A stretch of 64,000 nucleotides of DNA from Polyangiaceae bacterium (GTDB lineage: Bacteria; Myxococcota_A; Polyangia; Polyangiales; Polyangiaceae), in contig JABTUA010000002.1 of assembly GCA_015075635.1 (NCBI GenBank), positions 434,001-498,000 of the forward strand, given 5' to 3'. A program made the position numbers and the translations under genes. This document shows positions 16,158-25,606 of this stretch, piece after piece. How positions within the stretch are numbered: the first letter of the stretch is position 1; each line of letters starts with the position of its first letter. A model generated the notes under the pieces. It was given only the letters and a program-made list of their open reading frames with translations. It was not told the DNA's origin and made no database searches.

Positions 16158-17519
16158 GTGAGCGGCAGCGCGGGGACCGTGACTTGCACGCGCTGCGGCG
16201 GCGCGGTGGCCTTGGAAGCGCTGCTGAACGCGGTGACCTGCCCGTATTGCGGCGCGCACGTCGAGCTTCGGCCGGACGAGGTCGAGCGCCTGGTGCACTA
16301 CCGCCACGAGGTGAGGGGACGCCTCCAAGGCGCGGCGCGCGAGCTCGAGCACGCGGAGAGCTGGAACCGCTGGTACGGAGGTGCCGATGCCAAGAGGAAG
16401 CACCACTTCTTGGTCCCGATCGTGCTGTGGGTCGGCCTGATCGTGCTGCTCGGGGGCGTGTCGATGGCCGCAGACGCGTTCGGGCTCGCGCGCGGGGCGG
16501 GCGGCAAGCTGCTCCCGCTCCTGATGTTCGTCCTGATGTTCAGCGTGATGGGCGGCTACATGCTCTGGTTCTACTCCGGGCGCGGTGGCCGAGCGAAGGC
16601 CGCCGTGCTGGCGAGCGCGACCGTCAGCTGCCCGAAGTGCGGCGCGCCGCACGCGCTTCGACCCGGCGAGGTGCTCGACCATTGTCGCTTCTGCGCGGCG
16701 CCGCTCTTGCCGAACCAACGCGTGATGGAACACGGCCGAGCCGAGGCCGAACGCGCGCTGTTCTCGGCGGAGCTCGAGCGCTCGCGGGCGGAGCGGCGCG
16801 GGATGACCGCGCTCTCCGCGTCGAGCGGCGCCCGCAGCACGCCCTACATCGTGATCGGCTCGTTCCTGCCGATGACGCTGCTCGGCTCGGTGGGCTTCAC
16901 CGTCTCGTTCGCGATGGGAAGGGAGCGCGGTCCCATCGGCGGGCTGTTCGTGCTCTGGGCGTTGGCCGGCGCGAACGTCGGCCTGCTCGGGCTGATCTAC
17001 CTGTACCGGAGTCATCGCCAGGATCAGCTCGACCGCGCGCTCCGTCCGTTGCTCTCGCGCTTCCTGGCTCTACCGCTGTCCGACGCCTGGGCGATGAACG
17101 GTTGGCTGGATCGGCACTGGGCGGGCTCGGTACCGGTGCAGCAGATGTTCCGCGGGCCGTACTTCTCCGCTGTTGCCGGCGCGGCGCAGGGCTATCCGAT
17201 GCTCGTGGTGGCGAACCCCGTGGGCGCCAGTGACGACTACCCTGGCTTCGTCAGCGTGCGCCTCGCCGCCTGGCTGTCCATGCCCGACTCGGCCGCGAAC
17301 CATCCAGCCGCCGTGGCGGCGCGCGCTCACTTCGAGCAGCTCGGCTTCTCCCTGTCCTGGGAGCGCGCTGGACCGGTGGCCCTGGCCGTGCACGGTGCCG
17401 CGCGGCGCTGGGTGGCCTCCGGCGACGGCCAGCGCCTCGCGGACGCGGTCGAGCGACTCGGTCACGCCCTGCGCGCTCTCGGCGCGACGCCGGTGGACGT
17501 CGCTAGCCCTCCGGTGTGA
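16158..17519 (+). CDS. zinc-ribbon membrane protein, unknown
   Basis: A 453-residue protein with a GTG start. It begins with a zinc ribbon (CTRCGG ... CPYCGAH, residues about 10-35) and has a second ribbon near 157-180 (CPKCGAPHALRPGEVLDHCRFC). Hydrophobic helices lie at about 95-115, 120-137, 233-252 and 258-280. The C-terminal 170 residues are a soluble alpha/beta domain. Such double-ribbon membrane proteins are common in Polyangiales, but I know of no function. Only 32 bases separate it from the divergent Cys-rich/ferritin gene. Its end overlaps the convergent protease by 17 bases. Confidence 0.75.
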   Translation: MSGSAGTVTCTRCGGAVALEALLNAVTCPYCGAHVELRPDEVERLVHYRHEVRGRLQGAARELEHAESWNRWYGGADAKRKHHFLVPIVLWVGLIVLLGGVSMAADAFGLARGAGGKLLPLLMFVLMFSVMGGYMLWFYSGRGGRAKAAVLASATVSCPKCGAPHALRPGEVLDHCRFCAAPLLPNQRVMEHGRAEAERALFSAELERSRAERRGMTALSASSGARSTPYIVIGSFLPMTLLGSVGFTVSFAMGRERGPIGGLFVLWALAGANVGLLGLIYLYRSHRQDQLDRALRPLLSRFLALPLSDAWAMNGWLDRHWAGSVPVQQMFRGPYFSAVAGAAQGYPMLVVANPVGASDDYPGFVSVRLAAWLSMPDSAANHPAAVAARAHFEQLGFSLSWERAGPVALAVHGAARRWVASGDGQRLADAVERLGHALRALGATPVDVASPPV

Positions 17520-20349
17520 GCACGCCCAGCACGTACTGCTTCGTCGAGATGTACTTCTTCGCCGCAGCGCGCACGCGATCCGAGCTCACCTTCTCCAGCA
17601 TCGGAGTGATGTCCGGGATCAGGCGCGGGTCGTCGCCGAACGCGTAGGCGCGCTCGAGCTCCCTGAGCCAGTAGCCGTTGTCCTTCAGCTCGGTCTCGTG
17701 GGCACGCCGGCGCGCCTCCTTGATCTTGGCGATGTAGTCGTCGGTGGTGCCGTCCTTCTGGATCGCGGCGATTTCGTCGAACACCGCCTGCTTCAGCTTC
17801 TCGACGTTTTCGGGCGAACAGCCGAAGGTCACGCCGAACCGATACTCCTGCCGCGGCCGGCGCGTGATGCCGCCGCCGACCTGCACACCGTACACACCAC
17901 CCATGTCCTCGCGCAGCACCTGGCGCAGGCGCAGGCGCAGCACCTCGCCCAGCATGCGCATGTCGTTCTCGGTGTCGCGCGACCACTTCTCCGTGCCGTG
18001 GAAGGTGAGCGTGACCATGGCCTTGGGCTCGCTGCCCTTCTTCACCGACTTCGTCTTCACCCCGGCCGGCATCGCGACCTTCGGGTCGCGCCAGGTCTCC
18101 TTGCGCTTCTTGTCGGGCAAGCTGCCCAGGTACGCCTCGACCAGCGGCTGGAGCTTCTCGAGCTCGACGTTGCCGACGAACACGAAGGTGAAGTCGCTCG
18201 CATCGGCGAAGCGGTCCTTGTAGACGGCCAGGGCCTTGTCCAGGTCGATCTTCTCCACGACCTCGGGCGTGGTCGGCCGGCGGCGCGGGTGGTTCTGCGA
18301 GGCGAAGACGGCCATCTCCTCGAAGAACGTCCCCTCGGGGGAGAGCCGGCGGTTCTTCACGCTCTCGGACTCGCGCACGCGCCAGGCCGCGAAGGCCTCC
18401 GGATCGCGACGCGGCGCCACGAACGCCAGGTGCATCATCTGGAAGAGCGTCTCGAGGTCGGCCGGAGCCGCTCGACCGGAGAGCCCCTCCTCGAGCTCGC
18501 CGATGCTGGCGCTCACCGAGACCAGCTTGCCGGCCAGAGCCTTCCGGAGCTGCACGGCGTCGAACGGACCGAGGCCACCCTGGCCGATCACGATGTCGGC
18601 GAAGCGCGCCGCGTTCCAGTCGGCGTCCTTGACCAGGGAGTGACCACCGGGAGAAAAGGCGGACACGCGCACCTGATCGTTGCTGAAGTCGGTGGGCTTC
18701 ACGATCACGCGCACGCCGTTCGAGAGCCGCCACTCCGTGACACCGATCTCGGGGATGCTGCTGGTCTTGACCACGCTGCCGGGCGTCGGCCTGCCCTTCA
18801 TCAGCGGCACGCCGGGGCCGGCGTCCACGTAGGCCTCGATCTTGCGCCCGGCCACCTCGCGATGCAGCGCCAGGAGCTGGTCCGCGCTGGGCTTGTTCAT
18901 CTTCGCGGGCCCCGTGACCACCAGCACGCGACTGCCTCCGCTCAGGGACTTGACCAGCGCGTTCAGCTCCTCGAGGCCGAGCTCCGGCAAGAACCGCTCG
19001 ACCAACGCGAGCTCCGCCTCGCGCCCGGGCATGGCCTCGTCTTCGAAGAAGTGGCGGACGATCTCCGCGGCGAGCTCGCTGCCGTCGCGCTTGGCGCGCT
19101 CCTTCGCCGCTTGCTGGAAGCCGCGCAAGAGCTGGCTCTTGGCGCGCTCGAGCTCGGTCTTGGTGAAGCCGTGGCGCTCGACCCGCAGCGTCTCCTCGAT
19201 CAGCGCGCCCATTCCCGCGAGGACGCCGTCCTCCTTCACGCTGGCGGACTGCCGGAAGCTGTCCGCGGTCCGCGTGAGACCGCTGGTCGAGGAAACGGCG
19301 CTCAGGAACGGCGCGTCGGGCTTGCGCCGGATCTCGTCCAGGCGCGCGTTCAGCATGGATCCGACCAGCTGCTCGGCCACGGTCCGGCGGTAGTCGCGCG
19401 CGCTCGCCTCGGGCCGGTGCGGCAGCTTCGAGACCAGCGCCACCGTGGTGTTCGGCATCTCGGGGTCGGTCTCGATGCTGACCAGGGTCTTCTCGTGCGC
19501 GGGCAGCGTGACCTTGGGGCGCGGGCGCGGCTTGCCCGGCGCCTTCAGCGAGGCGAACTCGCTCTTGATGCGCGCCTCCACCGCGGCGGGCTCGAAGTCG
19601 CCGACGGCGATCACGGCCATCAGATCCGGGCGGTACCAGTCGCGGTAGAAGCGCACCAGCGTGTCGCGCGAGGCCTTCTCGATCACCTCGCGCTTCCCGA
19701 TGGCGAGCCGGTCCGCGTACTTCGAGCCGTGAAACAGCACCGGCGCCTGCTTGTCGAACAGGCGCATGCGGGCTCCGCGCCCCAAGCGCCACTCTTCCAG
19801 CACCACGCCCCGCTCCTTCTCGACCTCAGCGGGCTCGAAGGCGATGCCGTCGGCCCAGTCGCGCAGCACGCTCAGCGAACGGTTCAGCACCTCACCGTCG
19901 TCGGTCGGGACTTGCAGCGTGTACACCGTCTCGTCGAAAGAAGTGTAGGCGTTCAGGTCGGCGCCGAAGCGCACGCCGATCTTCTCCAGGAAGTCCACCA
20001 GCTGCTGCTTGGGGAAGCGCTTGGTGCCGTTGAAGCCCATGTGCTCGACGAAGTGCGCGAGCCCGCGCTGGTCCTCGTCTTCGAGCACCGAGCCGGCGTT
20101 GACCGCCAGCCAGATCTGGGCGCGCTTCTCCGGCTTCTGGTGCGGCAAGATGTAATAAGTGAGCCCGTTGTCGAGCTTGCCCCTGGTGACCCGCGCGTCG
20201 AGCGGCAACGGCCGGTCGAGCTCGTCGAGCGCTGCCGGGGCGGTGCTCGCGGCGGCGCTCGGCGCCGGCGTAGGCGCGCTCGCCGGAGGCGGCGAGCCGC
20301 AGGCCAAGGCGAGCGAGAGAGTCAGCGTGGCAGAGCACAGGCGCTTCAT
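17503..20349 (-). CDS. M16-family zinc metalloprotease lipoprotein
   Basis: A 948-residue protein. A lipobox (LALACGS) anchors it, followed by an Ala/Pro linker to about residue 45. The inverted zinc motif HxxEH is GLAHFVEHMGFNG, with the downstream Glu ligand in EKERGVVLEEW. The second M16 half begins near 480 and contains no HxxEH, as expected for the inactive partner of the two-domain pitrilysin/PqqL-like fold. It probably degrades peptides in the periplasm or at the outer membrane. The length matches two-repeat M16 enzymes. It overlaps the convergent zinc-ribbon gene by 17 bases. Confidence 0.93.
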   Translation of the reverse strand: MKRLCSATLTLSLALACGSPPPASAPTPAPSAAASTAPAALDELDRPLPLDARVTRGKLDNGLTYYILPHQKPEKRAQIWLAVNAGSVLEDEDQRGLAHFVEHMGFNGTKRFPKQQLVDFLEKIGVRFGADLNAYTSFDETVYTLQVPTDDGEVLNRSLSVLRDWADGIAFEPAEVEKERGVVLEEWRLGRGARMRLFDKQAPVLFHGSKYADRLAIGKREVIEKASRDTLVRFYRDWYRPDLMAVIAVGDFEPAAVEARIKSEFASLKAPGKPRPRPKVTLPAHEKTLVSIETDPEMPNTTVALVSKLPHRPEASARDYRRTVAEQLVGSMLNARLDEIRRKPDAPFLSAVSSTSGLTRTADSFRQSASVKEDGVLAGMGALIEETLRVERHGFTKTELERAKSQLLRGFQQAAKERAKRDGSELAAEIVRHFFEDEAMPGREAELALVERFLPELGLEELNALVKSLSGGSRVLVVTGPAKMNKPSADQLLALHREVAGRKIEAYVDAGPGVPLMKGRPTPGSVVKTSSIPEIGVTEWRLSNGVRVIVKPTDFSNDQVRVSAFSPGGHSLVKDADWNAARFADIVIGQGGLGPFDAVQLRKALAGKLVSVSASIGELEEGLSGRAAPADLETLFQMMHLAFVAPRRDPEAFAAWRVRESESVKNRRLSPEGTFFEEMAVFASQNHPRRRPTTPEVVEKIDLDKALAVYKDRFADASDFTFVFVGNVELEKLQPLVEAYLGSLPDKKRKETWRDPKVAMPAGVKTKSVKKGSEPKAMVTLTFHGTEKWSRDTENDMRMLGEVLRLRLRQVLREDMGGVYGVQVGGGITRRPRQEYRFGVTFGCSPENVEKLKQAVFDEIAAIQKDGTTDDYIAKIKEARRRAHETELKDNGYWLRELERAYAFGDDPRLIPDITPMLEKVSSDRVRAAAKKYISTKQYVLGVLTPEG

Positions 20350-20387
20350 GCGCCCTCACCTATCGCCGATTTTGCGGCGCGGCCAGC

Positions 20388-21248
20388 CTACTGGCAATAG
20401 TTGTACTCTGGCGCCCACGGGTGCGGCACGCAGGACTCCCCGCCGTCACAGACGCTGGGGTAGTTGCCACAGATGATGCGCTGATTGCCGGCCGCGCACT
20501 GGGACGGCTGGCGGCACTGGATGAGCAGGCTGCTCGTACCGACCGGCGTGCTGCAGCACACCTGACCCCCGCCGCAGTCGTCCGGCCCGTCGCAGTACGC
20601 ATCCGGCCCGTTGCACTGCGTGCCGGCGGAGTAGCACTGCTTGGCCTGCACGCAGCAGAAGCTCCCGGGCATCGTACAGGTGGCGCCGCCGCACTCGATC
20701 ACGCCCGGACCCGAGGCCGGGTTGCACGCGGGCCCGTAGTCGGGACAGCAGTCGTTCGAGCCGGCGCACTGCTCGTCGCAGTAGCAGTTGAGCGGCGGGA
20801 CGGGCTGACTGCTCCCGCACTTGCCCTTGCAGTAGCTCACCACGGTCGCGCCGCCGCTGCCGCCACCGCCCGAGACCGCGCCGGTTCCCGAGGTGCCTCC
20901 GGTCGGCGCTCCGCCGCCTCCGGGCGCGCCACCGCTCGGCGCTCCGCCGCCGCTCGGCGCTCCGCCGCCGCTCGGCGCTCCGCCGCCGCTCGGTGCTCCG
21001 CCTCCGCTCGGTGCTCCGCCTCCGCTCGGTGCTCCGCCCCCGCTCGGTGCTCCGCCCCCGCTCGGTGCTCCGCCTCCGCTCGGTGCTCCGCCGTCTCCCG
21101 ACGTGCCGCCACTCGTGCTGCCACCCGCCGCGCTGGTTCCTCCGGACCCCGTCGCGCCGCCCTTGCCGTACAGGTCGGCTTCGTTCTTGCTGCCGCAACC
21201 CGCGACCCAGACACACACACCGGCGATGAGTAGACCTCTGTGAGTCAT
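20388..21248 (-). CDS. Cys-rich lipoprotein with GGGAPS repeats
   Basis: A 286-residue protein. The lipobox is WVAGC. Residues about 20-135 are a low-complexity Gly/Ser/Ala/Pro linker with about nine SGGGAP units. The C-terminal 150 residues contain about 22 Cys, including CKGKCGSSQPVPPLNCYC, NDCCPDYGPAC, GSFCCVQAKQC and GQVCCSTP. The segment CKGKCG...CYCDEQC...DCCPDY resembles a somatomedin-B-like knot (C-x-C-x-D-CC). It is probably surface-displayed on a flexible stalk; the ligand is unknown. The gene begins 71 bases from the divergent regulator gene. Confidence 0.8.
   Translation of the reverse strand: MTHRGLLIAGVCVWVAGCGSKNEADLYGKGGATGSGGTSAAGGSTSGGTSGDGGAPSGGGAPSGGGAPSGGGAPSGGGAPSGGGAPSGGGAPSGGGAPSGGGAPSGGAPGGGGAPTGGTSGTGAVSGGGGSGGATVVSYCKGKCGSSQPVPPLNCYCDEQCAGSNDCCPDYGPACNPASGPGVIECGGATCTMPGSFCCVQAKQCYSAGTQCNGPDAYCDGPDDCGGGQVCCSTPVGTSSLLIQCRQPSQCAAGNQRIICGNYPSVCDGGESCVPHPWAPEYNYCQ
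20936..21095 (-). repeat. 18-bp tandem repeat encoding SGGGAP, about nine copies
   Basis: Units of 18 bases containing CTCGG(C/T)GCTCCG on the plus strand repeat in frame. Synonymous third-base differences (cgccgccg, cgcctccg, cgcccccg) divide the array into sub-blocks, which suggests stepwise expansion. Confidence 0.9.
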
Positions 21249-21319
21249 GGGCGTCTCCCGCGCCCTCTAGGGTGACTCAGTGGGACCACGAGGTCCACAG
21301 CGGCTGTAGACTGCGCCCG

Positions 21320-23708
21320 ATGACCGCGCTCTCGGGCCGCGACGCCGAGCTCCGGCAGCTCTCCGAGCTCCTGACCTCGGGGCGACGCCTCGTCACGCTC
21401 ACCGGGCCCGTCGGCGTGGGGAAGTCCGTGCTCGCCCGCGCGGCGGCGGCCCGCGCGGAGGAGTCCGGAGCCTTCGAGCGGAGCTGCTCGGTGGAGCTGT
21501 CTCATGCGAAGACAGTCGAAGCGCTCCTGGACGGCGTCGCGGGGACACTCGGCTCGGAATCGCGTGCGGAGCCTGCCGCGCTCGAGCGAGCCTTGGCCGG
21601 CGTCGGCATGGTGCTGTTGGTCTTGGACGGCGCCGACGCGCTGCTGCCTGCGCTGCGCGAGCTGGTCCCCCGTTGGCTGGAGGCTGCGCCGGAGCTCACC
21701 CTGCTCGTGACGTCGCGACAGGCCCTCGGCATCGAAGCCGAGCATGTGGTCGAGCTGCCGCCCTTGGCCCTGCCGAGCACCGAGCTGTCCGGCCCCGCCG
21801 TGGAGCTGTTCCTGCACCACGCGCGTCGCGCCCGCCCGGGCTACGAGCCCACCCGGGAGGAGGTCCCGGTGTTGCTCGAGCTCCTGCGCGAGCTCGACGG
21901 GCTGCCGCTCGCCATCGAGCTTTCTGCGGCGCGCCTCGCGGTGATGGGCCCAGCGGCGCTGCTACACCGTCTGCGGCAGAGCCGCACCGTCTCCGACAAG
22001 CTCGAGCGGGCGCTGGAGGGCGCGTGGCAGGGGCTGGACGCCGGACAGCAAGCGACCTTGGGCTGCCTGGCGGTGTTCTGCGGAGGGTTCGGCATCGAAG
22101 CCGCGGAGGCCGTGGTCCTGGGCGTGCCGTCGGTGCTCGACGCGGTGACGGCGCTTCGCGCGCGGTCCCTCGTGTCCACCGAGCAGTCTGACCAGGGAGA
22201 GCTCAGGCTCTCGCTCTTGAACTGCGTGCGGGACTTCGCCTTCCGGCGCGCCGATCCGGGAGCGCTGGCGGCCGCGCGCGCGCGGCACGCCGCTCACTTC
22301 GCGGAGCTGGCGACCCGCTCGCAGAGCCTCGGCAACGAACGCGAGAACCTGGAAGCCGTGCTGGAGTCGGTGCTGGACGCCGGACCGATGACCGCGAAGC
22401 GCCGAGCCGGCCCTCCGCGTGCTCTGCGCGCTGCATCCCCCGGGCGCCGAGCCTCCTCCCGCGCGGTACCTGGCGCTGATCGATCCGGTGCTCGAGCGCA
22501 CCCGCGACTCGGGAGCGGATCCCAAGCTGCTGGCGCGCGCGCTGGTCGTGTCGGCTCGGGCGCGCCGCGAGTCCGGGGACCCTGCGCGCGCGCTGCGCGA
22601 TCTCACCTCGGCCGAGCGCGTGGCCCGCGCGCTCGGCGCCGCCGACGTCGAGGGGGCGGCGCTCACGGGGCTGGCCGAGATCTTGCTCGATCAGCACGAG
22701 CTCGACGCGGCGCGGGATCACGCGACGCGCGGGCTCGAGGCCGCGCGTCGCGCGGGCGACCGCTCCGCCGAGGCCTGGGCCCTGGTGACGCTCGGCGCGG
22801 TCGAGGCTCACGCTCTCGACCCTCGCGCGGAGCCGCTGTTCGAGCGCGCTGCCGCGCTGTTTCGCGCGCGAGGCGACGCCGATGGGCTGAGGCGCGCCGA
22901 GCTCGGGCGCGCCGACGTCCTGCTCGACGCTGGCGAGCACGCGCGGGCAGCGGAGCACGCGATGTCCAGCGGCGCCGGCGAGCTCGTGCTCGCGCGCGCG
23001 CGGCACGACGCCGGAGCCGGCGACCCGGGCTACGCCGAGCAGCGGGGGAGCCTGGCGCTCGGTCTTGGCGCGCTCTGGGCAGCCGAGCAGGGCCGCCTCG
23101 GCGAGGCTCACGCGGCCCTGAGCGCCGCCCTCGACGGTCCGGGGCTCGACGCGCGCACGCGGCGGTTCTTCGAGGCGGTGTCGCTGTGGCTGGACTCGCG
23201 GGTGCTGTCGGCGACGCCTGCGCCGTCGGCCGAGCACGATCCCGTCATCGCCGCGCTCGCGACGGCGGCGCGCGGCGACGTCGCCTCCGCTCGCGTCGCG
23301 CTCGCCCACCTCGGGCCGCGCTCGTGGTGGGCGCGCGCCGCGGCGCGGCTGCTCGTGCCGGTGACGGCGCCGGCGTGGCCGGTGGACGCGCTGGTCGTCG
23401 CCTTGGAAGGTTCCTGGTTTCGCGCGCCACGCGGCGAGCCCGTCAGCCTGGCGCGCCGGCGACCGCTGGCGAAGCTCCTGGCGCGCCTGGCGGAGGAGCG
23501 CGAAGCGCGGCCCGGCGCCCCGCTGTCGTGGTCCGAGCTGCTCGCGGCGGCCTGGCCCGGGGAGCGCGTGCTCCCCGAGGCCGGCGCGCACCGCGTGCGA
23601 GTCGCCGTCTCGACGCTGCGCAAGCTGGGCCTGGCAGAGGTGCTGGAGACGCGTGGCTCCGGCTATGTTCTCGACGAACGCTGCACGCTGGTCCGAGCCC
23701 CGAGCTGA
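21320..23708 (+). CDS. STAND-type ATPase regulator with C-terminal winged helix (frameshifted here)
   Basis: The first part, from ATG 21320, has Walker A LTGPVGVGKSVLAR and Walker B MVLLVLDGAD, followed by an NB-ARC/winged arrangement (LLRELDGLPLAIELSAARL), as in AfsR/GutR-like STAND ATPases. Near 22397 the frame shifts by one base: after DAGPMTA the good coding continues as SAEPALRVLCALHPPGAE to the stop at 23708. That part holds TPR-like helices and ends in an OmpR/SARP-type winged helix (RVRVAVSTLRKLGLAEVLE, GSGYVLDE). Joined, it would be about 796 residues. It is either a sequencing error or a real disruption. The downstream kinase starts 4 bases after the stop. Confidence 0.75.
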
Positions 23709-23711
23709 GCC

Positions 23712-25475
23712 ATGTTCGCGCCCACGGAGTCCCTGGCCTTCCAGATCGACGGCCCGCGCGCGTTCGAGCTCAGCCGGCGCCGCGCGCGGCGCGGCACTTG
23801 GCTCTTGGGTCTCGGCGGCTTCGGGCTGTTGTTCGGCACTTTCTGGATGTTGTGGGGCGTCATCGTCGTGCTCACCGGAGTCGGCATCGGCAATGGCATC
23901 ATCGTCTTCTTCTTCGGAGGTGTCGGACCCGCGCTCGGTGCGGCCATCGTCTCTTGGGCCGGCGCTCGCCGGCGCCGCGACGCCGAGGCTCTCGTCGAGC
24001 TCGCGCTCTTGTCCGAAGGACGCCCGGACATCGGCCTGGAAGAGGCCGCCGATTTCCTGGGGCGCGACGCCCGGGAGGTGGCAGGGCTCATGCGCCTGGC
24101 AGGCCAGGGCGGCGCGGCCACGCCCGTGCAGAGCTCGGGCTTTCGTCCGGCTCGGCCTTCCGTCGTGGACACCGCGGCGCTCCTGGTCTTCCGGCGCGCG
24201 CGCCTGCGCCGCACGCTGCTCCTCGCCCTCGCTGCCATGGGGGTGCTCGGATTTGCCACGCTGTGGGTCGTGGTCGGGGTGGCCGGCATCGCCACCGGGG
24301 AGTGGGTGGTGGGGCTGCTGCTGCTGATCCCCGGCGGAGCCTTCCCGCTCCTGGGTTCCCTCGCGCTCGGTTGGCGCGCGCTCACGAACTGGCGGCGGGC
24401 CGCCCGGGCCGCGCGCTTGGCCGCGGCGTTCGCCTCCGGCACGCTGACGCATCTCGAGGACCTCGCCCAGCGCATGCGCGTGTCGGAGGGCGACACCCGC
24501 GCGACGGCCCTCGAAGCGCTCGAGCTCGGCCTCGTTCCCCGGGAGGCTCTGGCCAAGATCCTGGAACCCAGCCGCGGCGCGCCCGCCCGCTCGCCGGCGC
24601 CGCTGCCGCTCGACGCCTGGGTGGGACGAGCTCTCGATGGCGGCCTGCGCGTGGAGGGGCTGCTCGCACACGGCGGGATGGGCGCGGTATTCCGCGCGCG
24701 AAACCTGACCACGGGGCAGAGCTACGCCGTGAAGGTGCTCCTGCCCGACATGGTGGCGAGCCCGGACGCCTTGCGCCGCTTCGAGCTCGAGGCCGTCGCA
24801 GCGAGCCGCCTCGGCCATCCGGGCATCGTTCGCGTCCACGACTTCGCTCGAAGCGAGGACGGCGCAGCCTACCTGGTCATGGACCTGCTCGAGGGCGAGA
24901 CGCTGGAGGCGCGCCTCCAGCGTCTCGGGACGCTGCCCTGGGTCGAAGCGCGACGCATCGTGCTCGAGGTCGGCGACGCGCTGGCCTGCGCCCACGAGGC
25001 CGGCCTCCTGCACCGCGACATCAAGCCCGCCAACGTGTTCCTGTCGCGGACGCGAGAGGGCGAGCGCGCCGTGCTCCTGGACTTCGGTCTGGCCAAGCCG
25101 CTGGGTGAGTCGGCGAAGTCGCGGATGACCACGAGCGGCCTGGTCGCCGGCACGCCGCTCTACATGTCGCCGGAGCAGGCGCGCGGCGAGCACCTCGACG
25201 TGCGCTCGGACGTGTACGGGCTGGCCGTCGTCGCGTACGAGATGATCGCCGGTGTACCGCCGTTCTTCGACAAGACGGTCGCCGAGGTCTACGCGCGGCT
25301 CCTCCGCGAGACGGCGCCGCGGCTCGGCCAGGTCGCCCCCGGGAGCTGTCCGGCGGCGCTGGACGCGATCCTGACCCGGGCTCTGTCGCCGGCTCCCGCG
25401 GAGCGCCCGGCCAGCGTGCGCGAGCTCCTGGCCGAGCTCGCGAGCGTGCCGCAGCCCAGCGCGGCCGCGGGCTGA
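23712..25475 (+). CDS. membrane Ser/Thr protein kinase
   Basis: A 587-residue protein. The N-terminal 300 residues hold two pairs of membrane helices (about 30-80 and 165-215) separated by a cytosolic helical segment. The kinase domain occupies about 305-570: glycine loop LLAHGGMGAVF, Lys in SYAVKVLL, catalytic HRDIKPANV near 434, DFG near 457 and YMSPEQARGEHLDVRSDVYG. All catalytic residues are present. Placing the kinase after the membrane helices is the reverse of the common PknB order. It forms an operon with the upstream regulator (3-base gap), so the kinase may act on that regulator. Confidence 0.92.
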   Translation: MFAPTESLAFQIDGPRAFELSRRRARRGTWLLGLGGFGLLFGTFWMLWGVIVVLTGVGIGNGIIVFFFGGVGPALGAAIVSWAGARRRRDAEALVELALLSEGRPDIGLEEAADFLGRDAREVAGLMRLAGQGGAATPVQSSGFRPARPSVVDTAALLVFRRARLRRTLLLALAAMGVLGFATLWVVVGVAGIATGEWVVGLLLLIPGGAFPLLGSLALGWRALTNWRRAARAARLAAAFASGTLTHLEDLAQRMRVSEGDTRATALEALELGLVPREALAKILEPSRGAPARSPAPLPLDAWVGRALDGGLRVEGLLAHGGMGAVFRARNLTTGQSYAVKVLLPDMVASPDALRRFELEAVAASRLGHPGIVRVHDFARSEDGAAYLVMDLLEGETLEARLQRLGTLPWVEARRIVLEVGDALACAHEAGLLHRDIKPANVFLSRTREGERAVLLDFGLAKPLGESAKSRMTTSGLVAGTPLYMSPEQARGEHLDVRSDVYGLAVVAYEMIAGVPPFFDKTVAEVYARLLRETAPRLGQVAPGSCPAALDAILTRALSPAPAERPASVRELLAELASVPQPSAAAG

Positions 25476-25499
25476 GTCAAAGCGCGAAAGCTCCGGGCT

Positions 25500-25528
25500 T
25501 TGACCGGGTTTTGACCCGCATTTGACGG
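25500..25528 (+). promoter_or_regulatory. three TTTGACC/G direct repeats spaced 11 bp apart
   Basis: TTTGACC (25500), TTTGACC (25511) and TTTGACG (25522) are 7-base units separated by 4 bases. A GTCAAA in the opposite orientation lies at 25477. Heptamer repeats with 11-bp periodicity are the known binding pattern of SARP/OmpR-type winged helices, and a gene encoding such a domain lies just upstream. The repeats sit about 80 bases before the lipoprotein start at 25607. Confidence 0.55.
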
Positions 25529-25606
25529 CAGGCGGCGGGGCCACCCCGCGTAGGTGGGGGTCGAGACGGGCGAGCGCGGTGCTCACCCGAAGCAGGAGAA
25601 TAGGTC

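Noticed and set aside
17173..20400. Open frame of over 1000 codons on the plus strand opposite the M16 protease
   Set aside because: It is antisense to a protein with full catalytic motifs, is rich in His/Arg/Leu with no domain, and is the usual consequence of high GC at third positions.
20936..21095. Repeats considered as a CRISPR array or satellite
   Set aside because: Contiguous 18-bp in-frame units encoding a Gly/Ser/Ala/Pro linker.
22203..25586. Long minus-strand open frame opposite the regulator and kinase
   Set aside because: The plus strand has clear kinase and STAND motifs; the opposite frame has none.
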